DNA of 64,000 nt from Sinorhizobium sp. 8-89 (GCF_030124325.1 NZ_JASKLR010000007.1:184214-248213); one strand, 5' to 3'; numbered from the stretch's first letter, positions 25,769-35,282 are shown. Made by a program: numbers and translations. Notes: generated by a model not told the origin, from the letters alone.

Positions 25769-26977
25769 CTATTGCGAAAGCGCGTCGGCAATGCGCGCGG
25801 CAAGCTTTGCCGCCACGTCTTCCTTCTCCATGTCCGGCCAATCTTCGACGCCGTTGCGACCGATCAGCTTCACGCGGTTGCGATCGCCGCCCATGATGCC
25901 GGTCGCGGGCGAAACATCGTTCGCGAGAATGTAATCGGCGCCTTTCCTTTCCAGCTTGGCGCGGCCGTTGTCGGCAACATTTTCCGTTTCGGCGGCAAAG
26001 CCGATCACCAGCTTTGGCCGTGAGGGGTGATGGCCGATCGTTTTCAGAATATCGGGGTTCTCCGCAAGCTGGAGCGGAGGAGGCGCTTCGCCCGGTTTCT
26101 TCTTGATCTTGTTGCCGGCGGCGGAGGCGACGCGCCAGTCCGCGACCGCCGCGACCATGACGGCAACATCGGCCGGGAGCGCGGCAAGCACCGCATCGCG
26201 CATTTCTTCGGCGCGCTCGATATGAACAACGCGAACGCCTGCGGGATCGGGGATCGTCACCGGACCGGAGACAAGCGTAACCTCCGCTCCGAGCTTCGCG
26301 AGTGCTGCGGCGATCGCATGCCCCTGCTTGCCGGACGAGCGGTTGGCGATGTAACGCACCGGGTCGATCGGCTCATGCGTCGGCCCGGAGGTGACGATGG
26401 CCTTCCGCCCCGCTAAAGGTTTTTCGCCACCGTTCATGAGTTGCTCGACCGCCGCCACGATCTCGAGCGGTTCGGCCATCCGGCCTTCGCCTGCTTCACC
26501 GCTTTCGGCCATTTCGCCCGCAGCGGGGCCGACAAAGTGAACCCCGTCGCCAGCCAGGGTTCTGCGATTGCGACGCGTTGCCGGATGCGCCCACATTTTC
26601 GGATTCATCGCCGGCGCGAGCAACACGGGCCGGTCGGTCGCGAGAAGGATGGTCGAGGCGAGGTCGTTGGCGAGGCCGCTGGCCATCTTGGCCATCAGAT
26701 CGGCGGTCGCCGGAGCAACGACGACGAGATCGCATTCGCGCGCCAGCCGGATATGGCCGACATCCTGCTCGTCCTCGCGCGAGAACAACTCGGTGAAGAC
26801 ATGGGAGGCGGAAAGGGCACCAACCGCGAGCGGCGTCACGAACTCCTGCGCAGCCGCCGTCATCACCGGCCGGACCTCGGCACCGCGCTCGCGCATACGA
26901 CGAATGAGGTCAAGGCTCTTGTAGGCGGCGATTCCGCCCGAAATGATGAGAAGTATGCGCTTGCCGGAAAATGTCAT
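25769..26977 (-). CDS. coaBC: Bifunctional phosphopantothenoylcysteine decarboxylase / phosphopantothenate-cysteine ligase
   Basis: A 402-residue bifunctional enzyme of coenzyme A synthesis: CoaB joins phosphopantothenate to cysteine and CoaC decarboxylates the product using FMN. CoaC (about 1-185) begins LLIISGGIAAYKSLDLIR and has the PAMNPKMWAHPA substrate motif. CoaB (about 195-402) contains TSGPTHEPIDPVRYI, NRSSGKQGHAIA and KKKPGEAPPPLQL. The start at MTFSGKR matches the usual N-terminus; upstream in-frame extension lacks support. In many alphaproteobacteria it is next to dut and ubiB; here these are apart. Confidence 0.96.
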   Translation of the reverse strand: MTFSGKRILLIISGGIAAYKSLDLIRRMRERGAEVRPVMTAAAQEFVTPLAVGALSASHVFTELFSREDEQDVGHIRLARECDLVVVAPATADLMAKMASGLANDLASTILLATDRPVLLAPAMNPKMWAHPATRRNRRTLAGDGVHFVGPAAGEMAESGEAGEGRMAEPLEIVAAVEQLMNGGEKPLAGRKAIVTSGPTHEPIDPVRYIANRSSGKQGHAIAAALAKLGAEVTLVSGPVTIPDPAGVRVVHIERAEEMRDAVLAALPADVAVMVAAVADWRVASAAGNKIKKKPGEAPPPLQLAENPDILKTIGHHPSRPKLVIGFAAETENVADNGRAKLERKGADYILANDVSPATGIMGGDRNRVKLIGRNGVEDWPDMEKEDVAAKLAARIADALSQ

Positions 26978-27064
26978 TCCGCTTCGGCTCTTCGCCGCTC
27001 CTGGTTCTTTGATGGCGACCCTACCCGACGGGCCTGCCGCACGCAATTGGAGCCGGTGCAGCGG

Positions 27065-27535
27065 CTAACCTGTCTGTTGTCGCTGCTGCCATTCGGCGTA
27101 AAGCGGCACCGCATCTTGCGCTTCGAGCGGCACATGGCGAAATCGCATGGCCTGTTCCGTGATTGGCTTGGCCAGTTCTGCGTAGATCGCCGAGGTCGAC
27201 AATCCGTAAGGCTCCGCTTGCCTATTCGAATGGGCGTAGGCGATGTCGTTGATGCCAGCCATGCGCATTGCGGCAAGACACATTGGGCATGGCTGACCGC
27301 TGGCGTAGACGGCGCAGCCCTCGAGCCGCAGCGACCGGAGAGCTTGGGCCGCTGCACGCAGCGCATTGAGTTCCGCATGCGAGGTCGGATCGCCCGTCCG
27401 ACTCATCTCGTTGACGCCGGTCGCAATCACCTCGCCATCCTTGACCACGACGGCGCCGAAGGGGCGGCCGCCGTTTTCCATGTTGCTGCGCGCGAGCGAC
27501 ACCGCCTCGCACAGAAAGCGTTGTTCCTCTTGCAT
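27065..27535 (-). CDS. CMP/dCMP-type nucleoside deaminase
   Basis: A 156-residue zinc deaminase. The catalytic HAE (residue about 53-55, in TSHAELNALR) and the zinc ligands PCPMC are visible, with the ASGQPCPMCLAAMRMAG arrangement. The closing EPYGLST block resembles guanine deaminase or tRNA adenosine deaminase-like proteins rather than cytidine deaminase. GRPFGAVVVKDGEVI is the substrate-binding loop. The exact base acted on (guanine, cytosine or another) cannot be settled here. It lies 87 bases upstream of coaBC on the same strand and just downstream of the ankyrin-repeat gene. Confidence 0.88.
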   Translation of the reverse strand: MQEEQRFLCEAVSLARSNMENGGRPFGAVVVKDGEVIATGVNEMSRTGDPTSHAELNALRAAAQALRSLRLEGCAVYASGQPCPMCLAAMRMAGINDIAYAHSNRQAEPYGLSTSAIYAELAKPITEQAMRFRHVPLEAQDAVPLYAEWQQRQQTG

Positions 27536-27550
27536 TATTCCGCTCCGGTT

Positions 27551-28225
27551 TCAGTGGGCGCCGGCGGCGGCAAGAAGGCGTTCGATCTTGCCGAAGCCAC
27601 GCCTTCGCGCGTGAGCGAGAGGTGTGGCGCCTTCGCTGTCGCCAAGATTGACGTCTGCGCCGGCATCGATAAGCAGCCTGATGATTTCCGTGTGCTTGTC
27701 ACCGCCGCTACCGAGGATGATCGCTTCAAGGAGCGCCGTCCAGCCGAGGCGATTGACATGGTCGACAGCGACGCCGACCTCGATCAGCGTCTTCACCGAT
27801 TGGACATGGCCGCGCTCGGCCGCCGGAATGAGGGCGGTGCCGCCATAGCGGTTGGTGCTCTTGAGATCCGCCCCATGCGCTAGCGTCATCTTCAGGATTT
27901 CGAGATGGCCGCGCGCGCCGGCATAGAGGTAGGGGCTGTCCTCGATGTGGTCCTTGGCATTGACGTTAGCGCCGGCCTCGATGAGGACTCGGGCGGCCTC
28001 GATGTTGTTTTCATGCGTCGCGACGAGCAGCGCCGTGGCGCCTGTGTCGTCCCGTGCATCCGCCGTGGCGCCTCGCTGAAGCAGGGCGCTGATTTCGGCA
28101 GCATTGCCCCGTCGCGCGGCAGCGATCAGTTCTTTCTCCAGCATGGCGGCTCCAGCGACTCCCACACTCAACAGAAACATGATGGCCGCGAGGAATCGGC
28201 ACCGCAATGCCTGTCCGGGGGTCAT
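27551..28225 (-). CDS. Exported ankyrin-repeat protein
   Basis: A 224-residue protein. A Sec signal is suggested by a basic start and LAAIMFLLSVGVAGAA, with cleavage likely after AGAA. Five to six ankyrin repeats follow from about residue 30, marked by TGATALLVATHENNIEAARV, GANVNAKD, GGTALIPAAERGHVQSV, LGWTALLEAI and GADVNLGDSEGATPLAHA. Ankyrin repeats mediate protein binding, so a periplasmic partner is likely. It starts 29 bases after the SDR gene on the same strand, possibly as an operon. Function is unknown. Confidence 0.85.
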   Translation of the reverse strand: MTPGQALRCRFLAAIMFLLSVGVAGAAMLEKELIAAARRGNAAEISALLQRGATADARDDTGATALLVATHENNIEAARVLIEAGANVNAKDHIEDSPYLYAGARGHLEILKMTLAHGADLKSTNRYGGTALIPAAERGHVQSVKTLIEVGVAVDHVNRLGWTALLEAIILGSGGDKHTEIIRLLIDAGADVNLGDSEGATPLAHARRRGFGKIERLLAAAGAH

Positions 28226-28254
28226 TCGCTCAAGCGACACCGTGGCACACCAAC

Positions 28255-29034
28255 TCAAAGCATGGAGCGACTGAGACCGCCGTCGACCGGCAGTGCGGCG
28301 CCCGTGACATAGGCCGCCTGGCGGCTCGCGAGGAAGGCGGCGGCCCCGCCGAATTCGGCGGGCGTGCCGTAACGCCCGATCGGGATTTCGGACTGGCTGC
28401 GCGCCGCGACCGTTTCGATGCTGGCTCCTTCCCTTTCCGCGTCCATGCGGTCGAAGGACAGCGTGCGATCGGTCGCAAGCCGCCCCGGCAACAGCATGTT
28501 GACGGTAACGCCGTCCGCCGCGACCTCGCCCGCGAGCGTCTTCATCCAACCGGCAAGCGCACTGCGCAGGGCGTTGGAGGCGCTGAGGCCCGGTATCGGT
28601 TCGCGGATGCTGGTCGAGGCGACAGCGATGATGCGGCCGAAGCGCCGCTCGCGCATGCCCGGCAGCAGGCGGTGCGTGATGCGCATGCCAGCGAGCACCA
28701 TCGCCTCGAATTGCGTTCGCCAGAAATCGGGATCGATATCGGCCGCAAGCGTCGGCGGCGGACCGCCGCCGTTCAGAACGAGGATGTCGACCGGGCCGAA
28801 CTCGGCACTCAGCCGATCCAGAAAGGGGTCGATTGTTTCGGGTTTGGTAAGATCGAGGGCAAAGCCGGCTGCGGCTCGATGGATCTCGGCGGCGATCTTG
28901 CCGGTCGCATGCGTGTCCCTGCCTGTCAGCGCGACGGCAACACCTTCTGCGGCAAGCGCTTCGGCGATACCGCGCCCAAGTCCCTTGCTGCCGCCGAGCA
29001 CGAGAGCCCGTTTGCCTTCGATACCGAGATCCAT
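28255..29034 (-). CDS. SDR-family protein resembling 3-oxoacyl-ACP reductase, catalytic Tyr apparently missing
   Basis: A 259-residue short-chain dehydrogenase/reductase. The NAD(P) loop LGGSKGLGRGIAEAL is present, but the usual NNAG reads NGGGPPP, and the segment where YxxxK should lie reads PGLSASNALRSALAGW without a tyrosine. This matches a known FabG-like subgroup that deviates from the catalytic tetrad, so it may have a changed mechanism or a non-enzymatic role. GGAGG eight bases upstream supports the ATG at 29034. The ankyrin gene follows. It is not a good candidate for the housekeeping fabG. Confidence 0.85.
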   Translation of the reverse strand: MDLGIEGKRALVLGGSKGLGRGIAEALAAEGVAVALTGRDTHATGKIAAEIHRAAAGFALDLTKPETIDPFLDRLSAEFGPVDILVLNGGGPPPTLAADIDPDFWRTQFEAMVLAGMRITHRLLPGMRERRFGRIIAVASTSIREPIPGLSASNALRSALAGWMKTLAGEVAADGVTVNMLLPGRLATDRTLSFDRMDAEREGASIETVAARSQSEIPIGRYGTPAEFGGAAAFLASRQAAYVTGAALPVDGGLSRSML

Positions 29035-29170
29035 GATCCAGTCCTCCACCATTCATCGCTACTCGTGCTGTTGGAGCGCGCCCGAGCGACGTCGTCAATG
29101 GGCAGGGGGAGGAAAAATGGCGCGGCAAGGTCGGTGCCCGGCAGACCAATATTCCATGAGCGATTCAGAA

Positions 29171-29196
29171 AAACCCGGCCGCACGCGACCGGGTTT
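29171..29196 (-). terminator. Rho-independent terminator downstream of a small exported protein gene
   Basis: On the minus strand AAACCCGG and CCGGGTTT pair over eight bases, with an inner CGC/GCG, followed by TTTTTCTG. It is 23 bases after the stop of the gene at 29220-29480. Confidence 0.8.
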
Positions 29197-29219
29197 GCGC
29201 ATCATCCGGATTTACCGGG

Positions 29220-29480
29220 TTAGCGACAGATCCGGACTCGTCTGATGTAGAAGTTGCCAAAACGGTCGTGGCGCTTCACTTTCCTGATGAAGCAATAGGG
29301 TTCGTAATAGTCGCTGTAATAGGGGCCGTCGTAATAGCTGCCGGCGAAGCCGACACGGCCGCTCCAACCGTGATGGTAGTGGCCGTTGCCGAAGCCGATC
29401 GAGAAGCCGCCGGCTTCGGACGGGGCGGCAAAGGAAATGGTGGTAACCGCGACGGCGGCTGCGATGATGATCTTGCGCAT
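29220..29480 (-). CDS. Small exported Gly/Tyr-rich protein
   Basis: An 86-residue protein with a clear Sec signal: MRKIIIAAAVAVTTISFAA, cleavage near APSEA-GG. The mature part is rich in Gly, Tyr and His (GFSIGFGNGHYHHGW, SYYDGPYYSDYYEPY) and ends in a basic segment. The ATG at 29480 follows GGAGAGGAC; longer starts would remove the signal from the N-terminus. I do not recognise a family. Short secreted proteins of this type are frequent in rhizobia. Its own terminator and isolation suggest a separate transcript. Confidence 0.75.
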   Translation of the reverse strand: MRKIIIAAAVAVTTISFAAPSEAGGFSIGFGNGHYHHGWSGRVGFAGSYYDGPYYSDYYEPYCFIRKVKRHDRFGNFYIRRVRICR

Positions 29481-29632
29481 GACGTCCTCTCCTCCGAGCT
29501 CGGGATGACCTTCCGTCATCCATGGAGGAACGATCGCATCACGAATGCATATTCGCAGTTTCGAATGGAACATGTGCTCGAACGGCGATGGAAGCCCCGG
29601 CGGAGGTGTCCATCGCAGAGTACCGTTTGCCG

Positions 29633-30136
29633 TCACGCGCGAAGGCGCGCCATGACCAAAACGTCGGCGAGCGCGCCGTCCCGCATCGCCCAGGATTTCA
29701 ACACGCCCTCGGTGGCGAAACCCGCCTGCCGGTAGAGCGCGATCGCCGCTTCGTTGTCAGTGAAGACCGTCAACTCGATGCGAGAAACGCCGAGCCAGCG
29801 GTCGGCCGCATCGATCAGCGCGTCGAGCAGGGCCCTGCCGATACCGCGCCGCCGGTAATCATCATGCACGCTCATGCCGAGATCCGCCGCATGCTGCCGT
29901 CGTCCGCTGTGACGATGCAGGCCGGCCAGCCCGACGATGCGCCCGTCGAGTTCGGCGACGATGACCATGTCAGATTCGGTGAGGTTTTCGAGCCATTTCC
30001 GCGTCTGTTCTGGCCGTGCGAAGGGCAACCGCAATGTGCCGGCGCGAACGCCGGGCTGGTCGCGTAAGGCGGCGAGCGCCTCCCAGTCGGAGACAGATGC
30101 GGCGCGGATGCGGATTTCGGGCGGAGCGGTGGTCAT
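29633..30136 (-). CDS. GNAT family N-acetyltransferase
   Basis: A 167-residue acetyl-CoA-dependent acetyltransferase. The GNAT acetyl-CoA loop is DDYRRRGIGRALLDALI, preceded by the beta-4 strand AADLGMSVHD and followed by ELTVFTDNEAAIALYRQAGF. It resembles the RimI/PhnO-like or ribosomal-protein-type acetyltransferases, but the substrate is not inferable. AGAGGA lies close upstream of the ATG. It ends near 29633, about 150 bases from the small exported gene, and is a single-gene unit. Confidence 0.9.
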   Translation of the reverse strand: MTTAPPEIRIRAASVSDWEALAALRDQPGVRAGTLRLPFARPEQTRKWLENLTESDMVIVAELDGRIVGLAGLHRHSGRRQHAADLGMSVHDDYRRRGIGRALLDALIDAADRWLGVSRIELTVFTDNEAAIALYRQAGFATEGVLKSWAMRDGALADVLVMARLRA

Positions 30137-30244
30137 CGTTTCCTCTCATCAGAGTGGGACCGAGGAAACAGAGCCGAACCCTGCTTGCCTCGGCAGGGTT
30201 GGCGTGGAGACAGGCTGCTTAGCGCAACAGGTTCCCCGCACACC
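30137..30244. other. Non-coding stretch between the GNAT gene and the repeat
   Basis: With the repeat at 30245-30347 and the region to 30463 this makes a 327-base gap. I see no gene or terminator outside the repeat. Confidence 0.4.
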
Positions 30245-30347
30245 CTGCTGCATGACTCCTTAAATCGGAATCGATTTAAGGACAAAATCATGCAGCAAAA
30301 GCGCTACAGCGATCTTGGCGCGTCCGATTGGACGCGCGGCGCTGTAG
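30245..30347 (+). repeat. Two-hairpin intergenic mosaic element (RIME-like), copy C
   Basis: CTGCTGCATG...TTAAATCGGAATCGATTTAAGG...CATGCAG forms the first palindrome, and GCGCTACAGCG...GCGTCCGATTGGACGC...CGCTGTAG the second. Both arms are well preserved. Confidence 0.88.
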
Positions 30348-30463
30348 GGTCTGCGTGGTCACCATCATCACGAGCGCAAAACGACTGTCCATGGCCGGAT
30401 GCTACTTCAGGATGCGAAGAAGCGGAAGTGATTTTGGCAGACAAGCGACGGGTTCTATGCCGA

Positions 30464-32038
30464 TCAGGTAAGCAGCCAGGCGATATAGAGGAGCGTCGCC
30501 GCGATGATCCAGAGCGCGATGCGGCCGGAGCGCGTATGGCGCGCCTCGGCCTTGCCGATCGCCTCTGCGGTCTCGGCATCGAAGCGCAAGCCGTCTTCGC
30601 TCATCGCCATGATATCCGCCGAGAAGCGCTCCGTCCGGGCGGCAATGTCGGGGATCGCTTCGGCTAGCCTGAACGCCGCGTGGAGACCGTCGCGGACGTC
30701 TGCGACGATGCGCTTCGGCCCGAGATTGTCTCGGATCCATTTGCCGACGACCGGTTCCGACGCTTTCCACATGTTGAACCGCGGATTAAGCGTACGGGCA
30801 ACGCCTTCGACGACCACCATGGTCTTCTGCAGCATGACGAGCTCCGGGCGGGTCTGCATGTCGAAAAGCTCGGTGACTTCGAATAGCAGCGTCAAGAGTT
30901 TTGCCATCGAGATGGTCGCGGCCGGCTGGCCATGGATCGGCTCGCCGATCGCGCGAATGGCCTGGGCGAAGCTTGCAGCATCATGGTGCGAGGGAACGTA
31001 GCCAGCCTCGAAATGCACGTCCGCGACGCGCTGGTAGTCGCGCATGATGAAGCCGTAGAGAATTTCGGCGAGAAAACGGCGTTCCTTCTTGCCGAGCCTC
31101 CCGACGATGCCCATGTCGACGGCGACGATGTGACCGGCATCATCGACGAACAGATTGCCCTGGTGCATGTCCGCGTGGAAGAACCCGTCGCGCAGCGTGT
31201 GCCGCAGAAAGGACTGGATGAGCGTCTCGGCGAGCTTGTTGAGGTCGTGGCCGGCCCGCTTCAGACCTTCGATGTCCGACATCTTCACGCCGTCGATCCA
31301 TTCCATGGTCACGACGTCGCGGCCTGTGCGCTCCCAGTCGACCCTGGGCACGCGAAAACCGGAATCTTCCTTGGTGTTCTCGCCGAGTTCGGAGAGCGCC
31401 GCGGCCTCGAGTCTGAGGTCCATTTCGACCTTGGTCGTCTGCTCGATCGTCTTCGTCACCTCGACCGGCTTCAGCCGGCGCGTATAGGGAAGGAACCGCT
31501 CCTGCATGCGGGAGACCAGGTACATGGCTTCGATGTCGGCGGCGAAGCGTTGGCGCACACCCGGACGAATGACCTTGACGGCGACCTGTTCGCGACGGCC
31601 GTCGCGCATGACGACGGCGGTATGGACCTGCGCGATCGAAGCCGCCGCCATCGGCTCGGAAAACTCAACGAAGAGCTCATCGACGGAGCGGCCGAGCGAT
31701 CCTTCGATCGCGGCCCTGGCCTCGCTCTGCGGAAACGTCGCCATGCGGTCCTGCAAGAGCGACAGGTCGGCGGCAAGCTCCGCGCCGACGACATCCGGGC
31801 GTGTCGCCAGGAACTGGCCGATCTTGACATAGGATGGACCGAGTCGTTCGACGGCCCGGGCAAGCCGTCCGCTGCGCGCTTCGAACCGGGCCCTGCGGCG
31901 GGCAAGCAATCCGGCGAGCCTCTGCACGAAACGCGCAAGCGGAGGAAGGTGTTCGGAAGGGACCGCCGAAAAGGCGTCCTCGCGCGCAAGGACCCAGCCG
32001 ATCCGCACAAGACGGAAATATGCTCCAGGCGTGCTCAT
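30464..32038 (-). CDS. ubiB: Ubiquinone biosynthesis protein kinase-like UbiB
   Basis: A 524-residue atypical kinase-like ATPase needed for ubiquinone assembly. The family's signature KIGQF is in PSYVKIGQFLATRPDVV; ADMHQGNLFVDD and VAVDMGIVGRLG are the catalytic-loop and metal-binding equivalents. Two C-terminal hydrophobic helices (IALWIIAATLLYIAWLL) anchor it in the membrane. The ATG at 32038 lies four bases after the ubiE stop, so the two form an operon. Length is normal. It acts with UbiJ/UbiK-type factors on membrane ubiquinone precursors. Confidence 0.95.
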   Translation of the reverse strand: MSTPGAYFRLVRIGWVLAREDAFSAVPSEHLPPLARFVQRLAGLLARRRARFEARSGRLARAVERLGPSYVKIGQFLATRPDVVGAELAADLSLLQDRMATFPQSEARAAIEGSLGRSVDELFVEFSEPMAAASIAQVHTAVVMRDGRREQVAVKVIRPGVRQRFAADIEAMYLVSRMQERFLPYTRRLKPVEVTKTIEQTTKVEMDLRLEAAALSELGENTKEDSGFRVPRVDWERTGRDVVTMEWIDGVKMSDIEGLKRAGHDLNKLAETLIQSFLRHTLRDGFFHADMHQGNLFVDDAGHIVAVDMGIVGRLGKKERRFLAEILYGFIMRDYQRVADVHFEAGYVPSHHDAASFAQAIRAIGEPIHGQPAATISMAKLLTLLFEVTELFDMQTRPELVMLQKTMVVVEGVARTLNPRFNMWKASEPVVGKWIRDNLGPKRIVADVRDGLHAAFRLAEAIPDIAARTERFSADIMAMSEDGLRFDAETAEAIGKAEARHTRSGRIALWIIAATLLYIAWLLT

Positions 32039-32042
32039 GTGG

Positions 32043-32819
32043 TCAGATTTTCCAGCCGGAATGAAGTGCCGCGATGCCGCCGGTATAATTGGTGAAGCTG
32101 ACACGCGAAAAGCCCGCATTCTTGATCATCGCGGCGAAATCGCGCTGGTTCGGAAACTTCCTGATCGATTCGACCAGATACTGGTAGGGAGCTTCGTCGC
32201 CGGTGATCAGCTTGCCGAACTTCGGAATCGCGTTGAACGACCAGGTGTCGTAGAAACGGTCGAGCAGCGGCATCTCGACCTCGGAAAACTCGAGCACCAG
32301 CAGCCGTCCGCCGCGCTTCAGGACGCGGTGGGCCTCCTTGAGCGCCGCGTCGATGCGCGGCACATTGCGGATGCCGAAGGCGATCGTGTAGGCGTCGAAG
32401 GAGTTCGCAGCGAAGGGCAGGTCCTCGGCATTGGCCTCGACGAAGTCGAGATTGGCCGACAGCCCCTTCTTCCTTGCCCGCTCGGCCCCGACGGCGAGCA
32501 TCGATCCGTTGATGTCGAGCACGGTCGCATGCGCGTGACGCGCGGAGGCCTCGACGATACGAAAGGCAATGTCGCCGGTGCCGCCGGCCACGTCGAGCAC
32601 CCGATAGTCCTCCCGGCGCGGCGGATTGAGCGCCGCGATCATCGCGTCCTTCCAGACACGATGGAGCCCGGCCGACATCACGTCGTTCATGATGTCGTAG
32701 CGCTTGGCGACCTTGTGGAAGACATCGTTGACGAGCGGCTGCTTCTCGCCTGCGCCGACCTCGCGGAAACCGAAGGAGGTTTCCATGCCGCCATTGGCAG
32801 ATACGCGCTCATCCGTCAT
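32043..32819 (-). CDS. ubiE: Ubiquinone/menaquinone C-methyltransferase UbiE
   Basis: A 258-residue SAM-dependent methyltransferase that methylates the C2 position of the ubiquinone (and demethylmenaquinone) ring. Motif I is [13 protein letters not shown] near residue 75, and the family signatures [18 protein letters not shown] and [14 protein letters not shown] [12 protein letters not shown] are visible. GGAG eight bases before the ATG. It precedes ubiB by four bases. In alphaproteobacteria lacking menaquinone the role is ubiquinone only. Confidence 0.96.
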   Translation of the reverse strand: MTDERVSANGGMETSFGFREVGAGEKQPLVNDVFHKVAKRYDIMNDVMSAGLHRVWKDAMIAALNPPRREDYRVLDVAGGTGDIAFRIVEASARHAHATVLDINGSMLAVGAERARKKGLSANLDFVEANAEDLPFAANSFDAYTIAFGIRNVPRIDAALKEAHRVLKRGGRLLVLEFSEVEMPLLDRFYDTWSFNAIPKFGKLITGDEAPYQYLVESIRKFPNQRDFAAMIKNAGFSRVSFTNYTGGIAALHSGWKI

Positions 32820-32929
32820 ACGAAAAACTCCACTTCAACCAAATTTGCCGGCACCATAGCGAAATCACCTTGTCCGCGCTATCTCAGCGGAGAGGATGCG
32901 GCTGCGGCATAGCGCATCCCTACTGCATG

Positions 32930-33028
32930 TTTTGTTAAATCGCAGCCGATTTAAGGATAAAAACATGCAGCAATTCAAAGTGCTGCAGCGTCCTTTGCGC
33001 GCCTGATACGACGCGCGGCGCTGTATAG
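32930..33028 (+). repeat. Two-hairpin intergenic mosaic element (RIME-like), copy D
   Basis: CTACTGCATG, TTAAATCGCAGCCGATTTAAGG, CATGCAG, then GTGCTGCAGCG...GCGCGGCGCTGTA. It lies upstream of mutM. A separate GGATGCG/CGCATCC hairpin precedes it at about 32894-32919. Confidence 0.85.
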
Positions 33029-33094
33029 GACAACAATGCCGTCAAGGGAATGGCGTGCACGACCGGTGCGCGAGCCGAAGAAGGAAGACGAACA

Positions 33095-33985
33095 ATGCCG
33101 GAATTGCCCGAGGTCGAGACGGTGAGGCGGGGACTCGCGCCGACCATGGAAGGGGCGCTTCTCGTGCGGGCCGAACTGCGCAGGCCGGACCTGCGCTTTC
33201 CCTTTCCCGACAATTTTTCAGCTTCCGTTGCGGGGCGCCGCATCGTCTCTCTGTCGCGCCGTGCCAAATATCTGATGATCGATCTCGAAGGCGGCGACGT
33301 GATCATCGCGCATCTCGGCATGTCCGGTTCGTTCCGGATCGAGGCCGGGACGGATGCCGACACACCGGGCAGGTTCCACCATCAGCGCGGCAAGGACGAG
33401 AAGCACGACCACGTGATCTTTCACCTGAGCGGACAGTCCGGACCCGCGAGGGTGATCTACAACGACCCGCGCCGCTTCGGCTTCATGGACCTCGCCCGGC
33501 GCGACGGGATCGCCGATCACGTCTTCTTCCGCGACCTCGGCCAGGAGCCGACGGGAAATGCGCTCGATGCCGCTTATCTTGCCCAGCGCTTTGCCGGCAA
33601 GGCGCAGCCGCTCAAGGCGGCGCTCCTGGATCAGAAGATCATTGCCGGCCTCGGCAATATCTACGTTTGCGAGGCGCTGTGGCGGTCTGGCCTGTCGCCC
33701 TCCCGTCCGGCCGGCTCGCTGGTGGACAAGCGCGGGCGCGCAAGGCCGGGCCTGGTGACGCTGACAGAGGCGATCCGTGATGTGATCGCCGACGCCATCG
33801 CCGCCGGCGGTTCCTCACTGAAGGATCACATCCAGACAGACGGCTCGCTCGGTTATTTCCAGCATTCCTTTTCGGTCTATGATCGCGAAGGCGAGGCTTG
33901 CCGCAGGCCGGACTGCGGCGGTACCGTCGCCCGCATGGTTCATGCCGGGCGTTCGACCTTTTGTTGCCCGCGCTGCCAGAAATAG
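33095..33985 (+). CDS. mutM: Formamidopyrimidine-DNA glycosylase
   Basis: A 296-residue base-excision enzyme that removes 8-oxoguanine and FapyG and nicks the strand. The catalytic N-terminal proline and glutamate are P2-E3 in [14 protein letters not shown]; the start at 33095 is fixed because these must be N-terminal. A lysine in the [11 protein letters not shown] region, the helix-two-turn-helix [12 protein letters not shown], and a C-terminal zinc finger (CRRPDC...CPRC) complete the family. AGGA lies nine bases upstream. A long-chain enoyl-CoA hydratase gene follows 38 bases later. Confidence 0.97.
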   Translation: MPELPEVETVRRGLAPTMEGALLVRAELRRPDLRFPFPDNFSASVAGRRIVSLSRRAKYLMIDLEGGDVIIAHLGMSGSFRIEAGTDADTPGRFHHQRGKDEKHDHVIFHLSGQSGPARVIYNDPRRFGFMDLARRDGIADHVFFRDLGQEPTGNALDAAYLAQRFAGKAQPLKAALLDQKIIAGLGNIYVCEALWRSGLSPSRPAGSLVDKRGRARPGLVTLTEAIRDVIADAIAAGGSSLKDHIQTDGSLGYFQHSFSVYDREGEACRRPDCGGTVARMVHAGRSTFCCPRCQK

Positions 33986-34023
33986 GCGCTCGACCGGGCG
34001 CATCCGAACGGAGGAGATCAAGA

Positions 34024-34797
34024 ATGAGTTACGAGACGTTGCTGGTCGAAACACGCGGACGCGTGGGCCTGATCACGCTCAACCGCCCGCAGGCGCTGAA
34101 TGCGCTGAATTCGACCGTGATGAGGGAGCTCGATGCCGCATTGAAGGCCTTCGAGGCCGACAAGGACATCGGCGCGATCGTGCTGACCGGTTCGGAGCGC
34201 GCTTTCGCGGCCGGCGCCGACATCAAGGAGATGCAGGCGCTCGATTTCGTCGATTCCTATCTTGGCGATTTTCTCGGCGGCTGGGAGCGGGTCGCCGGCG
34301 CCCGCAAGCCGGTGATAGCCGCCGTTTCCGGCTTTGCGCTCGGTGGTGGCTGCGAACTCGCGATGATGTGCGACATCATCATCGCGTCGGAGACGGCGAA
34401 ATTCGGCCAGCCAGAGATTACCCTCGGCGTCATTCCGGGCATGGGCGGCTCGCAGCGCCTCACCCGCGCCGTCGGGAAGGCGAAAGCGATGGATCTGGTG
34501 CTGACCGGCCGGATGATGGATGCGGCGGAAGCCGAACGGTCGGGACTCGTTTCGCGTGTGGTGGCGCCCGAAAAGCTGATGGAAGAAGCGTTGGCCGCCG
34601 CCGAAAAGATTGCTGGCTTCTCGCTGCCGGCGGTCGTTATGGCCAAGGAGGCGGTCAACCGTTCGCTTGAGGTTACCTTGGCCGAGGGCCTGCGCTTTGA
34701 ACGGCGGCTTTTCCAGTCGCTCTTTGCAACCGAGGATCAGAAGGAAGGGATGGCTGCCTTCGTCGGAAAGCGCAAGGCAGACTTCCGGCATAAGTGA
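34024..34797 (+). CDS. Enoyl-CoA hydratase (crotonase family)
   Basis: A 257-residue crotonase that hydrates trans-2-enoyl-CoA in fatty-acid or amino-acid oxidation. The oxyanion-hole blocks are [14 protein letters not shown] and [14 protein letters not shown], the two catalytic glutamates lie in GCELAM and the QPEITLG region, and [13 protein letters not shown] is the conserved helix. AGGAG seven bases upstream defines the start. This sequence type is the common short-chain enoyl-CoA hydratase found next to mutM in rhizobia. It is followed after 190 bases by rpsT. Specific chain-length preference is unknown. Confidence 0.95.
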   Translation: MSYETLLVETRGRVGLITLNRPQALNALNSTVMRELDAALKAFEADKDIGAIVLTGSERAFAAGADIKEMQALDFVDSYLGDFLGGWERVAGARKPVIAAVSGFALGGGCELAMMCDIIIASETAKFGQPEITLGVIPGMGGSQRLTRAVGKAKAMDLVLTGRMMDAAEAERSGLVSRVVAPEKLMEEALAAAEKIAGFSLPAVVMAKEAVNRSLEVTLAEGLRFERRLFQSLFATEDQKEGMAAFVGKRKADFRHK

Positions 34798-34830
34798 AGC
34801 GCAAACCGCACAGTTTTCTCAAATTTGCGC

Positions 34831-34859
34831 GTTGACGAGAGGGCGGTTTCCAGCTATAC
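34831..34859 (+). promoter_or_regulatory. Sigma-70 promoter of rpsT
   Basis: GTTGAC (34831-34836), 17 bases, CTATAC (34854-34859): one base each from the Sinorhizobium consensus CTTGAC-N17-CTATAT. It lies about 130 bases before the rpsT start codon. The best promoter match I see in the window. Confidence 0.7.
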
Positions 34860-34989
34860 GCCGCCCTCAGCTTGGAACGCCGCAACCCGAGGCTTTCCGA
34901 TAATGCTCCCGAATTGCTTTGGATGACAGGTCGCAGTGACCCGGCACGGCGAAGGCGGAGTTCATGTCAGTTTTCGAAGAGAGGCATCA

Positions 34990-35256
34990 ATGGCCAATAC
35001 AACTTCGGCGAAAAAGGCGACCCGCAAGATCGCACGCCGCACCGCAGTGAACAAGGCCCGTCGTTCGCGCGTCCGCAACTTCATCCGCAAGGTTGAAGAA
35101 GCCATCGCTGCCGGCGATCAGGCAGTCGCAGCCGCAGCCCTCAAGGCAGCGCAGCCGGAACTGATGCGCGCCGCCACCAAGGGCGTGCTGCATGCCAACA
35201 CGGCATCGCGCAAGGTTTCCCGTCTGGCACAGCGTGTGAAGGCCCTTTCGGCCTAA
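34990..35256 (+). CDS. rpsT: 30S ribosomal protein S20
   Basis: An 88-residue, very basic ribosomal protein that binds 16S rRNA helices 9 and 44 in the small subunit. The start [13 protein letters not shown] is the usual one; the sequence [20 protein letters not shown] and [20 protein letters not shown] match the family. GAGAGG lies a few bases upstream. A strong sigma-70 promoter and a downstream terminator make it a self-contained unit. Neighbour of dnaA, as in other Rhizobiales. Confidence 0.97.
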   Translation: MANTTSAKKATRKIARRTAVNKARRSRVRNFIRKVEEAIAAGDQAVAAAALKAAQPELMRAATKGVLHANTASRKVSRLAQRVKALSA

Positions 35257-35282
35257 CCCGGCTAAATAAAAATCTGTTGATG

